NCBI RefSeq assembly: GCF_006385875.1
Contig: NZ_VFSU01000021.1
Span: 62,001 to 126,000 of the forward strand
Length of the DNA: 64,000 nt
Source of the DNA: Sandaracinobacter neustonicus
GTDB lineage: Bacteria > Pseudomonadota > Alphaproteobacteria > Sphingomonadales > Sphingomonadaceae
Direction: 5' to 3'
Made by a program: the position numbers and the translations under genes. The notes below the pieces were generated by a model. That model made no database searches and had not been told where the DNA came from. It saw only the letters and a list, made by a program, of their open reading frames with translations. Positions 17,743 to 26,550 of this stretch are shown here, piece by piece (within the stretch, counting starts at the first letter, position 1; every line of letters begins with the position of its first letter).

Positions 17743-19809
17743 ATGAAAAAGATCGCTATTGCCGCCATGATCGCCGCCGCTTCGCCTGTGCTGGCTGCCG
17801 AGGACCCTCATCTCTGGCTGGAGGATGTGACGGGGGAGAAGCAGCTGGATTGGGTTCGCGCCCACAATGCGCGTTATCTGCCTGAGCTGGAATCGGTGCC
17901 GGGCTTTGCCGCCTGGCGGGCGAAGGCGGAGACGATTTTGCAGGATCCGCGCCGGATTGCCTACCCGACGGGGGCAAGCCCGAGCGGCGTGACGGCGACG
18001 GAGGTGTTCAACTTCTGGCGGGACAAGGATCATGTGCGCGGCATCTGGCGGGTGAGCCCGCGGGCGGCGTTCGATGCCGGGAAGCCGGTGTGGACCACCT
18101 TGCTGGACATGGATGCGCTGGAGGCGGCGGAGAAGAAGAATCTGCAGTTTTCCGGGGCCAGTTGCTTTGGCGCGGATTATGGGCGCTGCCTTGTGCGGTT
18201 GTCTGTTGGCGGCAAGGATGCGGTGGAAATCCGCGAGTTCGATACTAGGGCGCGGCGGTTCGTGCCGGCTTCGGAGGGTGGCTTTGCCGCGCCGGAGGCG
18301 AAGCAATCCACCGCATGGCTGGACAAGGACCGGCTGCTGATCGCGAGCGCCACCGGGCTGGTGAGCGCGTCTGGCTATGCGCGGGAGGCGCGGCTGTGGA
18401 CTCGTGGCACGCCTTTGGCGGATGCGAAGCTGCTGCTGACGATTCCGGAAGGCGATATGGCGGTGAATCCGGCTGCTTATGGCAGCGGGGCTGGGCGGCG
18501 GGCGGTGCTGATGCAGGCGCTGACCTTCTGGACCGGCAAGCTGCACCATCTGTCGGCCGATGGGGGGCTGATCGCCTCTCCGTTGCCGGATGATGCGGAT
18601 TTCCAGTTCATCGCCGATGTGGGCGACGGGCCGCGCGCCTTTGCCTTGCTGCGCACCGATTTCAACGGGATTCCGAAGGGCAGCCTTGTGTCCTATGCGG
18701 TGCCCGCCAGCGGGGCGATGGGTGCAGTGGAGCCGGTGTTCACGCCCACCGACACGCAGGCGCTCGACGGCGTGGATTCGACCGGCAAGGCCATCTATGT
18801 GAATTTGCTGGACAATGTTTCTGCCAAGCTGGTGCGCTTGCAGCGGCAGGGTGGCAAATGGGCCAGCCGGGAAGTCCCGTTGCCCGCCAACAGCTCATTG
18901 GGGCTGGTGGCGACGGATGACGGCGATACGCTTTACGCCAATGTGGTGGGCTTTACCGAGCCGTCGCGGCTGATGAAGGCCGTGGATGGCGGCACGCCGA
19001 CCGTGCTGGCGACTGCGCCTGCCTTCTTCGACGGATCGAAGTTCGAAGTGGCGCAGCATTTCGCGACCTCGAAGGACGGCACGAAGGTGCCCTATTTCGT
19101 GATCCGGCCGAAGGGCGCGAAGGGGCCGCTGAAGACCTATTACTGGAGCTATGGCGGTTTCGAGATCGCGTTGACGCCCGCCTATCTGCAGCCCGAGGCG
19201 CAGATGTGGGTGGAAGCGGGCAACCAGTTTGTGATCGGCAACATCCGCGGCGGCGGCGAATATGGGCCGCGCTGGCACCAGGCGGCGCTGCTGGAGAAGC
19301 GGCAGAATAGTTATGACGATCTGCATGCGGTGGCCGAGGATCTGAAAAAGACGGGGCTTGCCAGCAAGATCGCCGTGCATGGGCGTTCGAACGGCGGGCT
19401 GATGTCCTCCGTCGCCTATACCCAGCGGCCGGACCTGTATGATGCGGCGCTGGTGGGCGTGCCGTTGGCCGATATGAAGCGGTATCACCTGCTGCTGGCG
19501 GGCGCTTCGTGGATGGCGGAATATGGCAATCCGGACACGAGCGACTGGGAGTTCATCAAGCTCTACAGCCCGTATCAGAACATCCGCAGGCAAGCGAAAT
19601 ATCCGCGCGTATTCTTCTATACCTCCACCAAGGATGACCGGGTGCACCCGGCGCATGCCCGCAAGATAGCGGCCGAAATGGAGGCGCAGGGCCACCCGAT
19701 TTACTATTACGAGAATATCGACGGCGGCCATGCGGGCGTGGCGAATTTGAAAGAGGCGGCTTACCGCTATGCGCTGATGCTGGCCTATCTGAACAAGGAA
19801 CTGAAGTGA
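17743..19809 (+). CDS. Prolyl oligopeptidase family serine peptidase (S9A), exported
   Basis: A 688-residue peptidase that cleaves short peptides after proline. The N-terminus MKKIAIAAMIAAASPVLAAE looks like a signal peptide, so the protein is probably periplasmic. The N-terminal half would form the beta-propeller (for example DPHLWLEDVTGEKQLDWVRAHN). The C-terminal hydrolase domain shows the nucleophile Ser549 in GRSNGG, Asp631/632 in STKDDRVHP and His663 in DGGHAG. Its stop overlaps the GTG start of nadC, although the two are functionally unrelated. Confidence 0.92.
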   Translation: MKKIAIAAMIAAASPVLAAEDPHLWLEDVTGEKQLDWVRAHNARYLPELESVPGFAAWRAKAETILQDPRRIAYPTGASPSGVTATEVFNFWRDKDHVRGIWRVSPRAAFDAGKPVWTTLLDMDALEAAEKKNLQFSGASCFGADYGRCLVRLSVGGKDAVEIREFDTRARRFVPASEGGFAAPEAKQSTAWLDKDRLLIASATGLVSASGYAREARLWTRGTPLADAKLLLTIPEGDMAVNPAAYGSGAGRRAVLMQALTFWTGKLHHLSADGGLIASPLPDDADFQFIADVGDGPRAFALLRTDFNGIPKGSLVSYAVPASGAMGAVEPVFTPTDTQALDGVDSTGKAIYVNLLDNVSAKLVRLQRQGGKWASREVPLPANSSLGLVATDDGDTLYANVVGFTEPSRLMKAVDGGTPTVLATAPAFFDGSKFEVAQHFATSKDGTKVPYFVIRPKGAKGPLKTYYWSYGGFEIALTPAYLQPEAQMWVEAGNQFVIGNIRGGGEYGPRWHQAALLEKRQNSYDDLHAVAEDLKKTGLASKIAVHGRSNGGLMSSVAYTQRPDLYDAALVGVPLADMKRYHLLLAGASWMAEYGNPDTSDWEFIKLYSPYQNIRRQAKYPRVFFYTSTKDDRVHPAHARKIAAEMEAQGHPIYYYENIDGGHAGVANLKEAAYRYALMLAYLNKELK

Positions 19810-20660
19810 TTGACGGGTTCGACCTCGACCGGTTTGTCGAGGCGACGCTGGCCGAGGATCTGGGCGGCGTGGCGGATGCCGCGCGCGACCTGACGGCGAC
19901 GGCCTGCCTTGGGCCTGACGCGCGGCTGGCGGCGGTGCTGGACAGCCGGGATGCCGTGGTGGTGGCGGGGCTGCCGCTGGCCGTGGCGTTCTTCCGGCGG
20001 CTGGACCCGGATTGCCGTGTGGAACTGCTGGTGGCGGATGGCGATGCGGTGGCGGCCGGAACCGATCTGATGCGGGTTGCGGGCAATGCGCGCGCGCTGC
20101 TGGCGGCAGAGCGGTCTGCGCTGAACACGTTGCAGCATCTGAGCGGGATCGCCACGCTGACGCGGCGCTTTGTGGAGGCGATTGCGGGCACCGGCGCGAC
20201 CTTACTGGACACCCGCAAGACGCTGCCGGGGTTGCGGCTGCTGGAAAAATATGCCGTGCGCATGGGGGGCGGCACCAACCATCGCATGGGGCTGTGGGAT
20301 GCACCCATGGTGAAGGATAATCATATCGCGGCGGCGGGCGGCGTGACGCAGGCGGTTTCCGCCTGCAAGGCCGCCGGGCTTTCCAACATCACCGTGGAAG
20401 TGGACCGGCTGGACCAGATCGAGCCTGCGATTCTGGCGGGCGCAGACCGGTTGCTGCTGGACAATATGCCGCCGCCGGAACTGCGCGAGGCGGTGGCGCT
20501 GGTGGCCGGGCGGGTGCCGACGGAGGCGTCTGGCGGGGTGAATCTGCAAACGATCCGCGCGATTGCCGAAACGGGGGTGACGTTCGTTTCGGTGGGGCGG
20601 ATTACCCAAAGCGCGCCTGCGGCGGATGTGGGGATGGATTATTGGGCCGCCGATGTTTGA
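19806..20660 (+). CDS. nadC: Nicotinate-nucleotide diphosphorylase (carboxylating)
   Basis: This enzyme makes nicotinate mononucleotide from quinolinate and PRPP in de novo NAD synthesis. The stretch LNTLQHLSGIATLTRRFVEA, the DTRKTLPGLRLLEKYAVRMGGGTNHRMGL substrate loop and MVKDNHIA are hallmarks of the family. The GTG at 19806 is used, overlapping the preceding TGA. 284 residues is normal. No nadA or nadB lies alongside. The downstream gene begins within the last eight bases. Confidence 0.94.
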   Translation: MIDGFDLDRFVEATLAEDLGGVADAARDLTATACLGPDARLAAVLDSRDAVVVAGLPLAVAFFRRLDPDCRVELLVADGDAVAAGTDLMRVAGNARALLAAERSALNTLQHLSGIATLTRRFVEAIAGTGATLLDTRKTLPGLRLLEKYAVRMGGGTNHRMGLWDAPMVKDNHIAAAGGVTQAVSACKAAGLSNITVEVDRLDQIEPAILAGADRLLLDNMPPPELREAVALVAGRVPTEASGGVNLQTIRAIAETGVTFVSVGRITQSAPAADVGMDYWAADV

Positions 20661-21540
20661 CGCGCCCGATCCGCCTCCGGTGATTGTGGAAGCGCCGCGT
20701 CAGGCGGATACCATCACCGTGACGGCCCCGACGGTGAAGATTCGGGAGCAGGCGCGGGAGTTTGTGGGAGAGGTGATGCCCACCCCGGAAATGGGGCAGT
20801 TCGCGCGCTGGACCTCTCCGGTATGTGTGGGGGTGATGGGTTTGCAGCCCGATATGGAGGCGCGGGTGCGCCAGCGGGTGGCGGCGGTGGCGCGGGAGGC
20901 GGGCGCCAAGGTGGCGGACGCCCCGTGCCGCAGCAATCTGGTGATCGCCTTTGCCGCCAACGGGCAATCCTTCGTGCAGGCGATGCTGCGCCGCCGGTCC
21001 CGCTTGCTATCCCAGCTGGAGCCGCGCGAGGTGAAGGATATCCGCGATGTGCGGCGGCCTGTGGTGTGGTGGCGGGCGACCGCTGTGGGCGACGCGTCCG
21101 GAGTGGAGGCCGGCAGCGGATCGGCGGCGATCTTGGGGGCGCAGAGCGCCGGGTCCGGGGCGCTTGCCAGCCTGTCTCCCTCCACCGTGGCGACGTCGGG
21201 CTATAACAGCTCGCTGATCAGCACGAACCTGGGCATTTCGGTGACGCATGCCTTTGCGGTGGTGGATGTGGAACTGGCGGACGGCAAGCCGCTGGATGCG
21301 GTGGTGGATTATGTGGCGATGGTGACGCTTGCACCGGTGCGGCACCCGGCCGATCCGTCTGCCGCGCCGAGCATCCTGAACCTGTTTGCGGCTGATGGGC
21401 CGCAGGAACTCACCCGCTGGGACAAGGCGTTGATCTCTGCGGCGATGAAGTTCCGGCTGGATCGACCGGCGCGGACGCAGCGCACTGCGATCCGCAATGG
21501 GATTGCGGAGGAATTGGCCGCCGAAGAGGGTGAGAAGTGA
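20653..21540 (+). CDS. Uncharacterised protein
   Basis: I do not recognise a domain. The ATG at 20653 overlaps nadC by eight bases and gives 295 residues starting MFDAPDPPPVIVEAPR; an alternative start 27 bases upstream is less likely. There is no membrane helix or clear signal peptide. The central part has RQRVAAVAREAGAKVADAPCRSNLVIAFAANGQSFVQAMLRRRSRLL, and the Ser/Gly/Ala-rich middle (SGSAAILGAQSAGSGALASL) looks like a linker. The C-terminal part resembles proteins annotated only as hypothetical in sphingomonads. Coding is supported by length, the tight junction and codon pattern. Confidence 0.75.
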   Translation: MFDAPDPPPVIVEAPRQADTITVTAPTVKIREQAREFVGEVMPTPEMGQFARWTSPVCVGVMGLQPDMEARVRQRVAAVAREAGAKVADAPCRSNLVIAFAANGQSFVQAMLRRRSRLLSQLEPREVKDIRDVRRPVVWWRATAVGDASGVEAGSGSAAILGAQSAGSGALASLSPSTVATSGYNSSLISTNLGISVTHAFAVVDVELADGKPLDAVVDYVAMVTLAPVRHPADPSAAPSILNLFAADGPQELTRWDKALISAAMKFRLDRPARTQRTAIRNGIAEELAAEEGEK

Positions 21541-21593
21541 GCCGCGACATTCGCGCCCTTCAACGCTGACGCATCCCGGTTTAAGGCAACATC

Positions 21594-22517
21594 ATGCCGA
21601 GTCGTGCCGATATTTCGCCCGTTCCGCTTTCGTTGGTGGAGGAGAATCTCCCCGAGGCCGCTGCGCGGTTCGGGGACAGTTTCCGGCGCACCGGTTTTGC
21701 CGTGGTGGAGGGGCATGGGATTCCGGCCGACACCATCGGGGCCGCGTGGGAGGCGGCGAAGCGCTTTTTTGCGCTGCCGGACGAGGTGAAGCGGCGTTAC
21801 CATCAGGCGGGCGGGGCCGGGCAGCGGGGTTATACGCCGTTCGGGATCGAGACGGCGAAGGGGGCGAGCCTCTCTGACCTGAAGGAGTTCTGGCATGTGG
21901 GGCTGGACCTGCCGCCGGGGCATCGGTTCGGCGGGATCATGGCCCCCAATATCTGGCCGGACGAGGAGCTGCCGGAGTTTCGCCCGGCGTTGCAGGCGCT
22001 GTTCGGGGCGTTGCAGCAGACGGGACTGCGGGTGCTGAAGGCGATTGCCGTGCATCTGGGACAGCCTGCGGATTTCTTCGAAAGCCCGGTTCAGGATGGC
22101 AATTCCATTCTGCGGCTGCTGCATTATCCGCCGGTTTCGCCACAGGCGGACGCGGTGCGCGCGGGCGCACATGAGGATATCAATGTGATCACCCTGCTGC
22201 TGGGGGCGGAGGAAGCGGGGCTTCAGCTGCTCTCCCGGCAAGGCGAGTGGCTGGAGGTGCCCGCGCCCGAGGGCAGCCTTGTGATCAATGTGGGCGACAT
22301 GCTGCAGCGGCAGACGGGCGGGCAATTGCCTTCCACCACGCACCGTGTGGTGAACCCGCCGGCGGAGCGGCGGCACCTCTCGCGCTATTCCATGCCGTTT
22401 TTCCTGCATTACCGGCCGGACTGGCTGATCGAACCCTTTGTGGAGAATTCGGCGATGCCGCCGATCACCGCGCATGACTTTCTTTTGCAACGTCTGGCCG
22501 AGATAAAGCTTTCATGA
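21594..22517 (+). CDS. 2-oxoglutarate/Fe(II) oxygenase, isopenicillin-N-synthase-like
   Basis: A soluble oxygenase of 307 residues. The N-terminal DIOX_N region includes GFAVVEGHGI. The iron ligands are His193 and Asp195 (GAHEDINVITLLLG) and His250 (THRVVNP). The RYS motif (Arg264, Ser266) would bind the co-substrate carboxylate, and SMPFFLHYRPD follows as in the family. The small molecule it hydroxylates is unknown. The stop overlaps the start of the alkaline phosphatase gene by four bases. Confidence 0.88.
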   Translation: MPSRADISPVPLSLVEENLPEAAARFGDSFRRTGFAVVEGHGIPADTIGAAWEAAKRFFALPDEVKRRYHQAGGAGQRGYTPFGIETAKGASLSDLKEFWHVGLDLPPGHRFGGIMAPNIWPDEELPEFRPALQALFGALQQTGLRVLKAIAVHLGQPADFFESPVQDGNSILRLLHYPPVSPQADAVRAGAHEDINVITLLLGAEEAGLQLLSRQGEWLEVPAPEGSLVINVGDMLQRQTGGQLPSTTHRVVNPPAERRHLSRYSMPFFLHYRPDWLIEPFVENSAMPPITAHDFLLQRLAEIKLS

Positions 22518-24028
22518 AGAAAATCCTGATTCTCGCGGCGCTGGCCGCATCCCCGCTGGCCGCGCAGCCGATCAAGACCACTGCTTCCGAGGAGCCGAGC
22601 TGGAAGAAGGCGGAGGCCGAGATCGCGGCGCGTCGGCAGATTCCCGGCGGCGCGGCGCGGGCGAAGAATGTGATCATCTTCATTGGCGACGGCATGGGCG
22701 TTTCCACCATCGCCGCCGCGCGAATCTATGACGCGCAGAAGCGGGCGAAGGCGGCTGGCGGCAGCTATCCGGGCTTTGAGGGCGGCGAGGAAAATCTGCT
22801 GAGCTTTGAAAAGCTGCCGCAGCGGGCGCTGGTGAAGACCTACAACACCAACGCGCAGGTGCCGGACAGCGCCGGGACGGCGGCTGCGATCACCACGGGC
22901 ACCAAGACGCGGATCGGCGTGCTGGGCATCCGCCCGGGGCAGGGGCCGGACACCTGCAAGACGCCGGACCTGTTCCCGAAGACGCTGGGCGAGATCGCCA
23001 ACGATCGCGGGTTGGGGCTGGGGATCGTGACGACGACGCGCATCACCCATGCGACGCCGGCGGCGGTCTATTCTCATTCCCCCTCGCGGGACTGGGAAGC
23101 GACGGACCGCAATTACCCGGCCGAGGCGCGCAAATCCGGCTGCACGGACATTGCGGCGCAGCTGGTGCAGTTCAAGGGCGGCGCGGACGTGGTGCTGGGC
23201 GGCGGGCTGGCGAAGTTCCGCCCCACCGCCGCGGGCGGCAGCCGCGATGACGGCCGCGACCTGATCTCGGAATGGCAGAAAAGCTGGCCCACGGGCCGCT
23301 TCGTCGATTCGGCCGCGCCGTTCCGGGCGCTGGATCCGGCGGCGCCGGGCAAGGTGTTCGGCCTGTTCAACGCCGACCATCTGGATTTCAACGTGGACGC
23401 GGATCGAGCCAAAGAGCCATCTCTGGCGGAACTGGCGACGTTCGCGGTGAAGAAGTTGCAGGCCGGATCGAAGCGCTCTGGCAAGGGCTATGTGCTGATG
23501 GTGGAGGGCGGCCGGATCGACCATGGTCACCATATCTCCAACGCCTATCGCGCGCTGGACGAGGCATCCGAATTCTCTCGCGCGATCGAGGAGGTGCTGA
23601 AAACCGTGGACCTGCGCGATACGCTGGTGCTGGTGACGGCCGATCACAGCCATGTGTTCACCATGGCGGGCTACCCCCCGCGCGGGAATCCGATTTTGGG
23701 CTTCAATCGGCCCATCGAGGGCGGCGAGGGCGGCAGCCGCACCGATGCGAACGGCGCGGTGGTGGATCAGCTGGGGCGGCCGATGACGACTTTGGGCTAT
23801 ATGAACGGGCCGCTGGAAGTGAAATCGGGCGGCAAGACGCTGAACTCCACCTATCCGCCGACGGACCCGAACTTCTTGCAACCCAAGGCGTTCCTGACGA
23901 ATTCGGAAACCCATGGCGGGGAGGATGTGGCGCTGTTCGCAGGGGGGCCGGGTAGCCCGCTGGCATCCGGCACCATCGAGCAGAACAGCATTTTCCACAT
24001 CATCGCCTCAGCGCTCGGCTGGCGCTGA
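22514..24028 (+). CDS. Alkaline phosphatase, exported
   Basis: A periplasmic phosphomonoesterase of 504 residues with a signal peptide (MKKILILAALAASPLAAQ). The metal-binding FIGDGMGVST motif and the nucleophile Ser119 in VPDSAGTAAAITTGTKT match the PhoA superfamily. Later metal-site stretches are VEGGRIDHGHH, VLVTADHSHVF and ETHGGEDVALFA. Here the residues after the nucleophile are GT rather than the AS of E. coli PhoA. No pho box was recognised upstream, and the start overlaps the oxygenase gene, so phosphate control from this site is doubtful. Confidence 0.92.
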   Translation: MKKILILAALAASPLAAQPIKTTASEEPSWKKAEAEIAARRQIPGGAARAKNVIIFIGDGMGVSTIAAARIYDAQKRAKAAGGSYPGFEGGEENLLSFEKLPQRALVKTYNTNAQVPDSAGTAAAITTGTKTRIGVLGIRPGQGPDTCKTPDLFPKTLGEIANDRGLGLGIVTTTRITHATPAAVYSHSPSRDWEATDRNYPAEARKSGCTDIAAQLVQFKGGADVVLGGGLAKFRPTAAGGSRDDGRDLISEWQKSWPTGRFVDSAAPFRALDPAAPGKVFGLFNADHLDFNVDADRAKEPSLAELATFAVKKLQAGSKRSGKGYVLMVEGGRIDHGHHISNAYRALDEASEFSRAIEEVLKTVDLRDTLVLVTADHSHVFTMAGYPPRGNPILGFNRPIEGGEGGSRTDANGAVVDQLGRPMTTLGYMNGPLEVKSGGKTLNSTYPPTDPNFLQPKAFLTNSETHGGEDVALFAGGPGSPLASGTIEQNSIFHIIASALGWR

Positions 24029-24154
24029 TCCGTCATCTGGCTCGGCGGCGGGTGCGGGGGCATCCTGCGCCCGTTCCTGCGCCTTTCGCTTCCTGAGATT
24101 GTCGCGCAGCGCGGCCTTCAGCCGCGCCTCACGTTCTGTCTTACCACCTGTCAT
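24008..24154 (-). CDS. Small basic protein, uncharacterised
   Basis: A 48-residue frame starting MTGGKTEREARLKAALRDNLRKRKAQERAQ, followed by a Pro/Ala/Asp tail. Short proteins with this helix of alternating Arg, Lys, Glu and Leu are common in sphingomonads, which is the main support. The longer frame from 24307 was cut back to the internal ATG at 24154. It overlaps the last 21 bases of the phosphatase gene tail-to-tail. The function is unknown. Confidence 0.55.
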   Translation of the reverse strand: MTGGKTEREARLKAALRDNLRKRKAQERAQDAPAPAAEPDDGSAPAER

Positions 24155-24390
24155 TAGTCCTGCCTTCCCCACCCCGGGCTTGCTTTCCCGGCCTGCCTTG
24201 GCGATATCCGTTCCCGCGCCACATTCAAGGGTCGGCGGCGACGGGGGATTTGAAGCCCTTCGAAGCCAGTGGAGCAATGGCGTCTCCCAAGCGTAAGCTG
24301 TCGGCATTTTTGCCGCACGGTGTAAAGAATCTTGACAGCGAAGGCGGAATCCCCCGCTGACCGCTGGCTCGGGAGGGGTGCGCGCGGTAA

Positions 24391-26550
24391 ATGCCGGCCA
24401 TGCTGGGAACGATCAGCCTGCTGAGCCATCTGGTGGCCACCATCGCCTTCGCGGTGCTGGGGCTGGCGCTGTCTGTGCGCCGAGCCCCCACGGGCGTGCG
24501 GCTGGCGGTGGCGCTGGCCTCGTTCGTAACCGCTTTCTGGGCGGCGGGGCATGTGCTGGCGGATATCTATGGGCCGGAACAGGTGCCGTGGCTGTCCCGC
24601 GCAGAGACGCTGCGCACGGCGAGCTGGATCGGCGTGCTGATCCTGCTGCAGCGCCGGTCCCTCGGGCTGGCGGAGCGGCCCTCACAATCCTTCGTGCTGG
24701 CGCTGGGGCTGGGCTTCATCATCGCGCTTCAGCTGGCGCTGGATATCATGTTCAACCTGGGCTCCAGCAGCGGATCGCTGACGGATGAGCCGTTCGGGGC
24801 GATGCTGTTCGTGGCCGGGCGGCTGATCCTCGCCATCTCCGGGCTGGTGCTGCTGCACAATCTGTATGTGAACAGCGGCGATGGCGGGGGGCTGTCGTTC
24901 CGCCTGTTCGCCGTGGGGCTGGGGGTGATCTTCGCCTATGATCTGAACCTGTATACGCTGCAGTTCCTGTTGGGGGACATCAACCAGTCGCTGCTGGGGA
25001 TCCGGGGGGCGGTGAACGCACTGGCGGTGCCGCTGATCTATCTGGCGCTGAGGCAGGATGGCGACGGGCGGTTCCACCTTTCGCGGCAGGCGGCGTTCCA
25101 GACTGTCAGCTTCTCCATCATCGGCCTGTATCTGATCGTGATGTCGCTGCTGGCCTATGGGCTGAAGATCACCGGCGGCAGCTGGGGCCAGCTGCTGCAG
25201 GTGACCTTCCTGGCCGCGACGATGATCGCGGGCGTGCTGGTGATGCTGAGCCCGCGCTTCCGCGCGGAACTGCGCGTGCGCATTGCCCGCAACTTCTATC
25301 GTTATCGCTATGATTACCGGGTGGAGTGGCTGCGCTTCATCGACAAGATCGATTCCGCGGAAGCCACGCGCACCGAACTGCCGGTGGCCCCCGTGCGGGA
25401 GCGGTTGATCGAAGCCATCGCCACGGTGCTGGAATGCCCCGGCGGCGCGCTGTTCGAGCCGCTGGACGGCCATGGCTATCATCTGACGAGCCGCTGGCGC
25501 TGGCCCGATCTGGACGTGTCCACCGTGGCGGATTCGGCGGCGTTGACGCTGTATTTCTCCGAAGCCGGGCGGATTGCGGATTTCGACCAGCTGCGCGCCG
25601 ATGCGGCCGCCGGGACCAGCGGCAGCCACGGGTCGCTCACGCTGCCCGCCTGGGCCGCTGGCGACAAATCCATCTGGCTGGGCGTGCCGCTGATCCACCG
25701 CGACACGCTGGCAGGCATCCTGCTGTTGCAGCGCAGCCTCGCCGCGCGCGACCTGAACTGGGAGGATTATGATCTGCTGCGCACGCTGGGGCGGCAATCG
25801 GCATCCTATCTGGCGGAAGCGGAAACGCAGACGCAGCTGGAGGAAGCGCGGCGCTTCGAGGAATATAACCGCCGCTTCGCCTTCGTGATGCACGATGTGA
25901 AGAATGTGGTGAGCCAGCTGGGCCTGCTGGCCCGCAACGCCGAACGCCATGCCGACAAGCCGGAGTTCCGCGCGGACATGATCGCCACGCTGAACGCCAG
26001 CGTTTCGAAGATGACGGACCTGTTGAAGCTGATGGCGCGCGAGCCGGAAGTGCGCGGCGCGGCCGGGGAGCAGCCGGGCGATTATGTGGATATCGCCCGC
26101 ATCCTGACCATCGTTGCGGCGGCGCAGCGGCGGCAGCACAGCGCGCTGGAGCTGGAAGGCGCAGACGGGCAGATTGAAATTCCGGGCGATGGCGGCCGTT
26201 TGGAAGCCATGCTGACCCATCTTGTGCAGAACGCCATCGACGCCAGCGCGCCCGACGCGCCCATCCGCCTGCAGCTGGAGCTGCGCGCGGCAGACGTGAA
26301 GATCAGCATATCCGACAACGGGCATGGCATGTCGCCCGCCTTCGTGCGCGACGAACTGTTCAAGCCGTTCCGCTCCACCAAAGACGGCGGCTTCGGTATC
26401 GGTGCCTTCGAAGCGCGGGAAATCGCCCGCGCCCATGGCGGGCGGCTGGAAGTCGAAAGCAGGCCCGGTGAAGGCAGCACCTTCACCCTAACCCTTCCCC
26501 GCACCGGCAAGACACCGGGACAGACGCTGAAAAAGGTCGTTCGCTCATGA
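24391..26550 (+). CDS. prsK: XrtA/PEP-CTERM system sensor histidine kinase PrsK
   Basis: A membrane sensor kinase of 719 residues from the exosortase-associated PrsK family. The first ~290 residues carry about eight or nine hydrophobic helices; a GAF-like domain follows, roughly 330-470 (AIATVLECPGGALFEPL... GVPLIHRDTLAGILLLQRSL). The phosphoacceptor is His501 in FVMHDVKNVVSQLGLLARNAERH. The ATPase domain has the N box around Asn614 (HLVQNAIDAS), the G box ISDNGHGMSP and FGIGAFEAREIARAHGG. Its stop overlaps prsR by four bases, making a clear two-component operon. The specific name rests on the domain architecture plus the adjoining PrsR-type regulator and the PEP-CTERM protein downstream. Confidence 0.85.
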   Translation: MPAMLGTISLLSHLVATIAFAVLGLALSVRRAPTGVRLAVALASFVTAFWAAGHVLADIYGPEQVPWLSRAETLRTASWIGVLILLQRRSLGLAERPSQSFVLALGLGFIIALQLALDIMFNLGSSSGSLTDEPFGAMLFVAGRLILAISGLVLLHNLYVNSGDGGGLSFRLFAVGLGVIFAYDLNLYTLQFLLGDINQSLLGIRGAVNALAVPLIYLALRQDGDGRFHLSRQAAFQTVSFSIIGLYLIVMSLLAYGLKITGGSWGQLLQVTFLAATMIAGVLVMLSPRFRAELRVRIARNFYRYRYDYRVEWLRFIDKIDSAEATRTELPVAPVRERLIEAIATVLECPGGALFEPLDGHGYHLTSRWRWPDLDVSTVADSAALTLYFSEAGRIADFDQLRADAAAGTSGSHGSLTLPAWAAGDKSIWLGVPLIHRDTLAGILLLQRSLAARDLNWEDYDLLRTLGRQSASYLAEAETQTQLEEARRFEEYNRRFAFVMHDVKNVVSQLGLLARNAERHADKPEFRADMIATLNASVSKMTDLLKLMAREPEVRGAAGEQPGDYVDIARILTIVAAAQRRQHSALELEGADGQIEIPGDGGRLEAMLTHLVQNAIDASAPDAPIRLQLELRAADVKISISDNGHGMSPAFVRDELFKPFRSTKDGGFGIGAFEAREIARAHGGRLEVESRPGEGSTFTLTLPRTGKTPGQTLKKVVRS

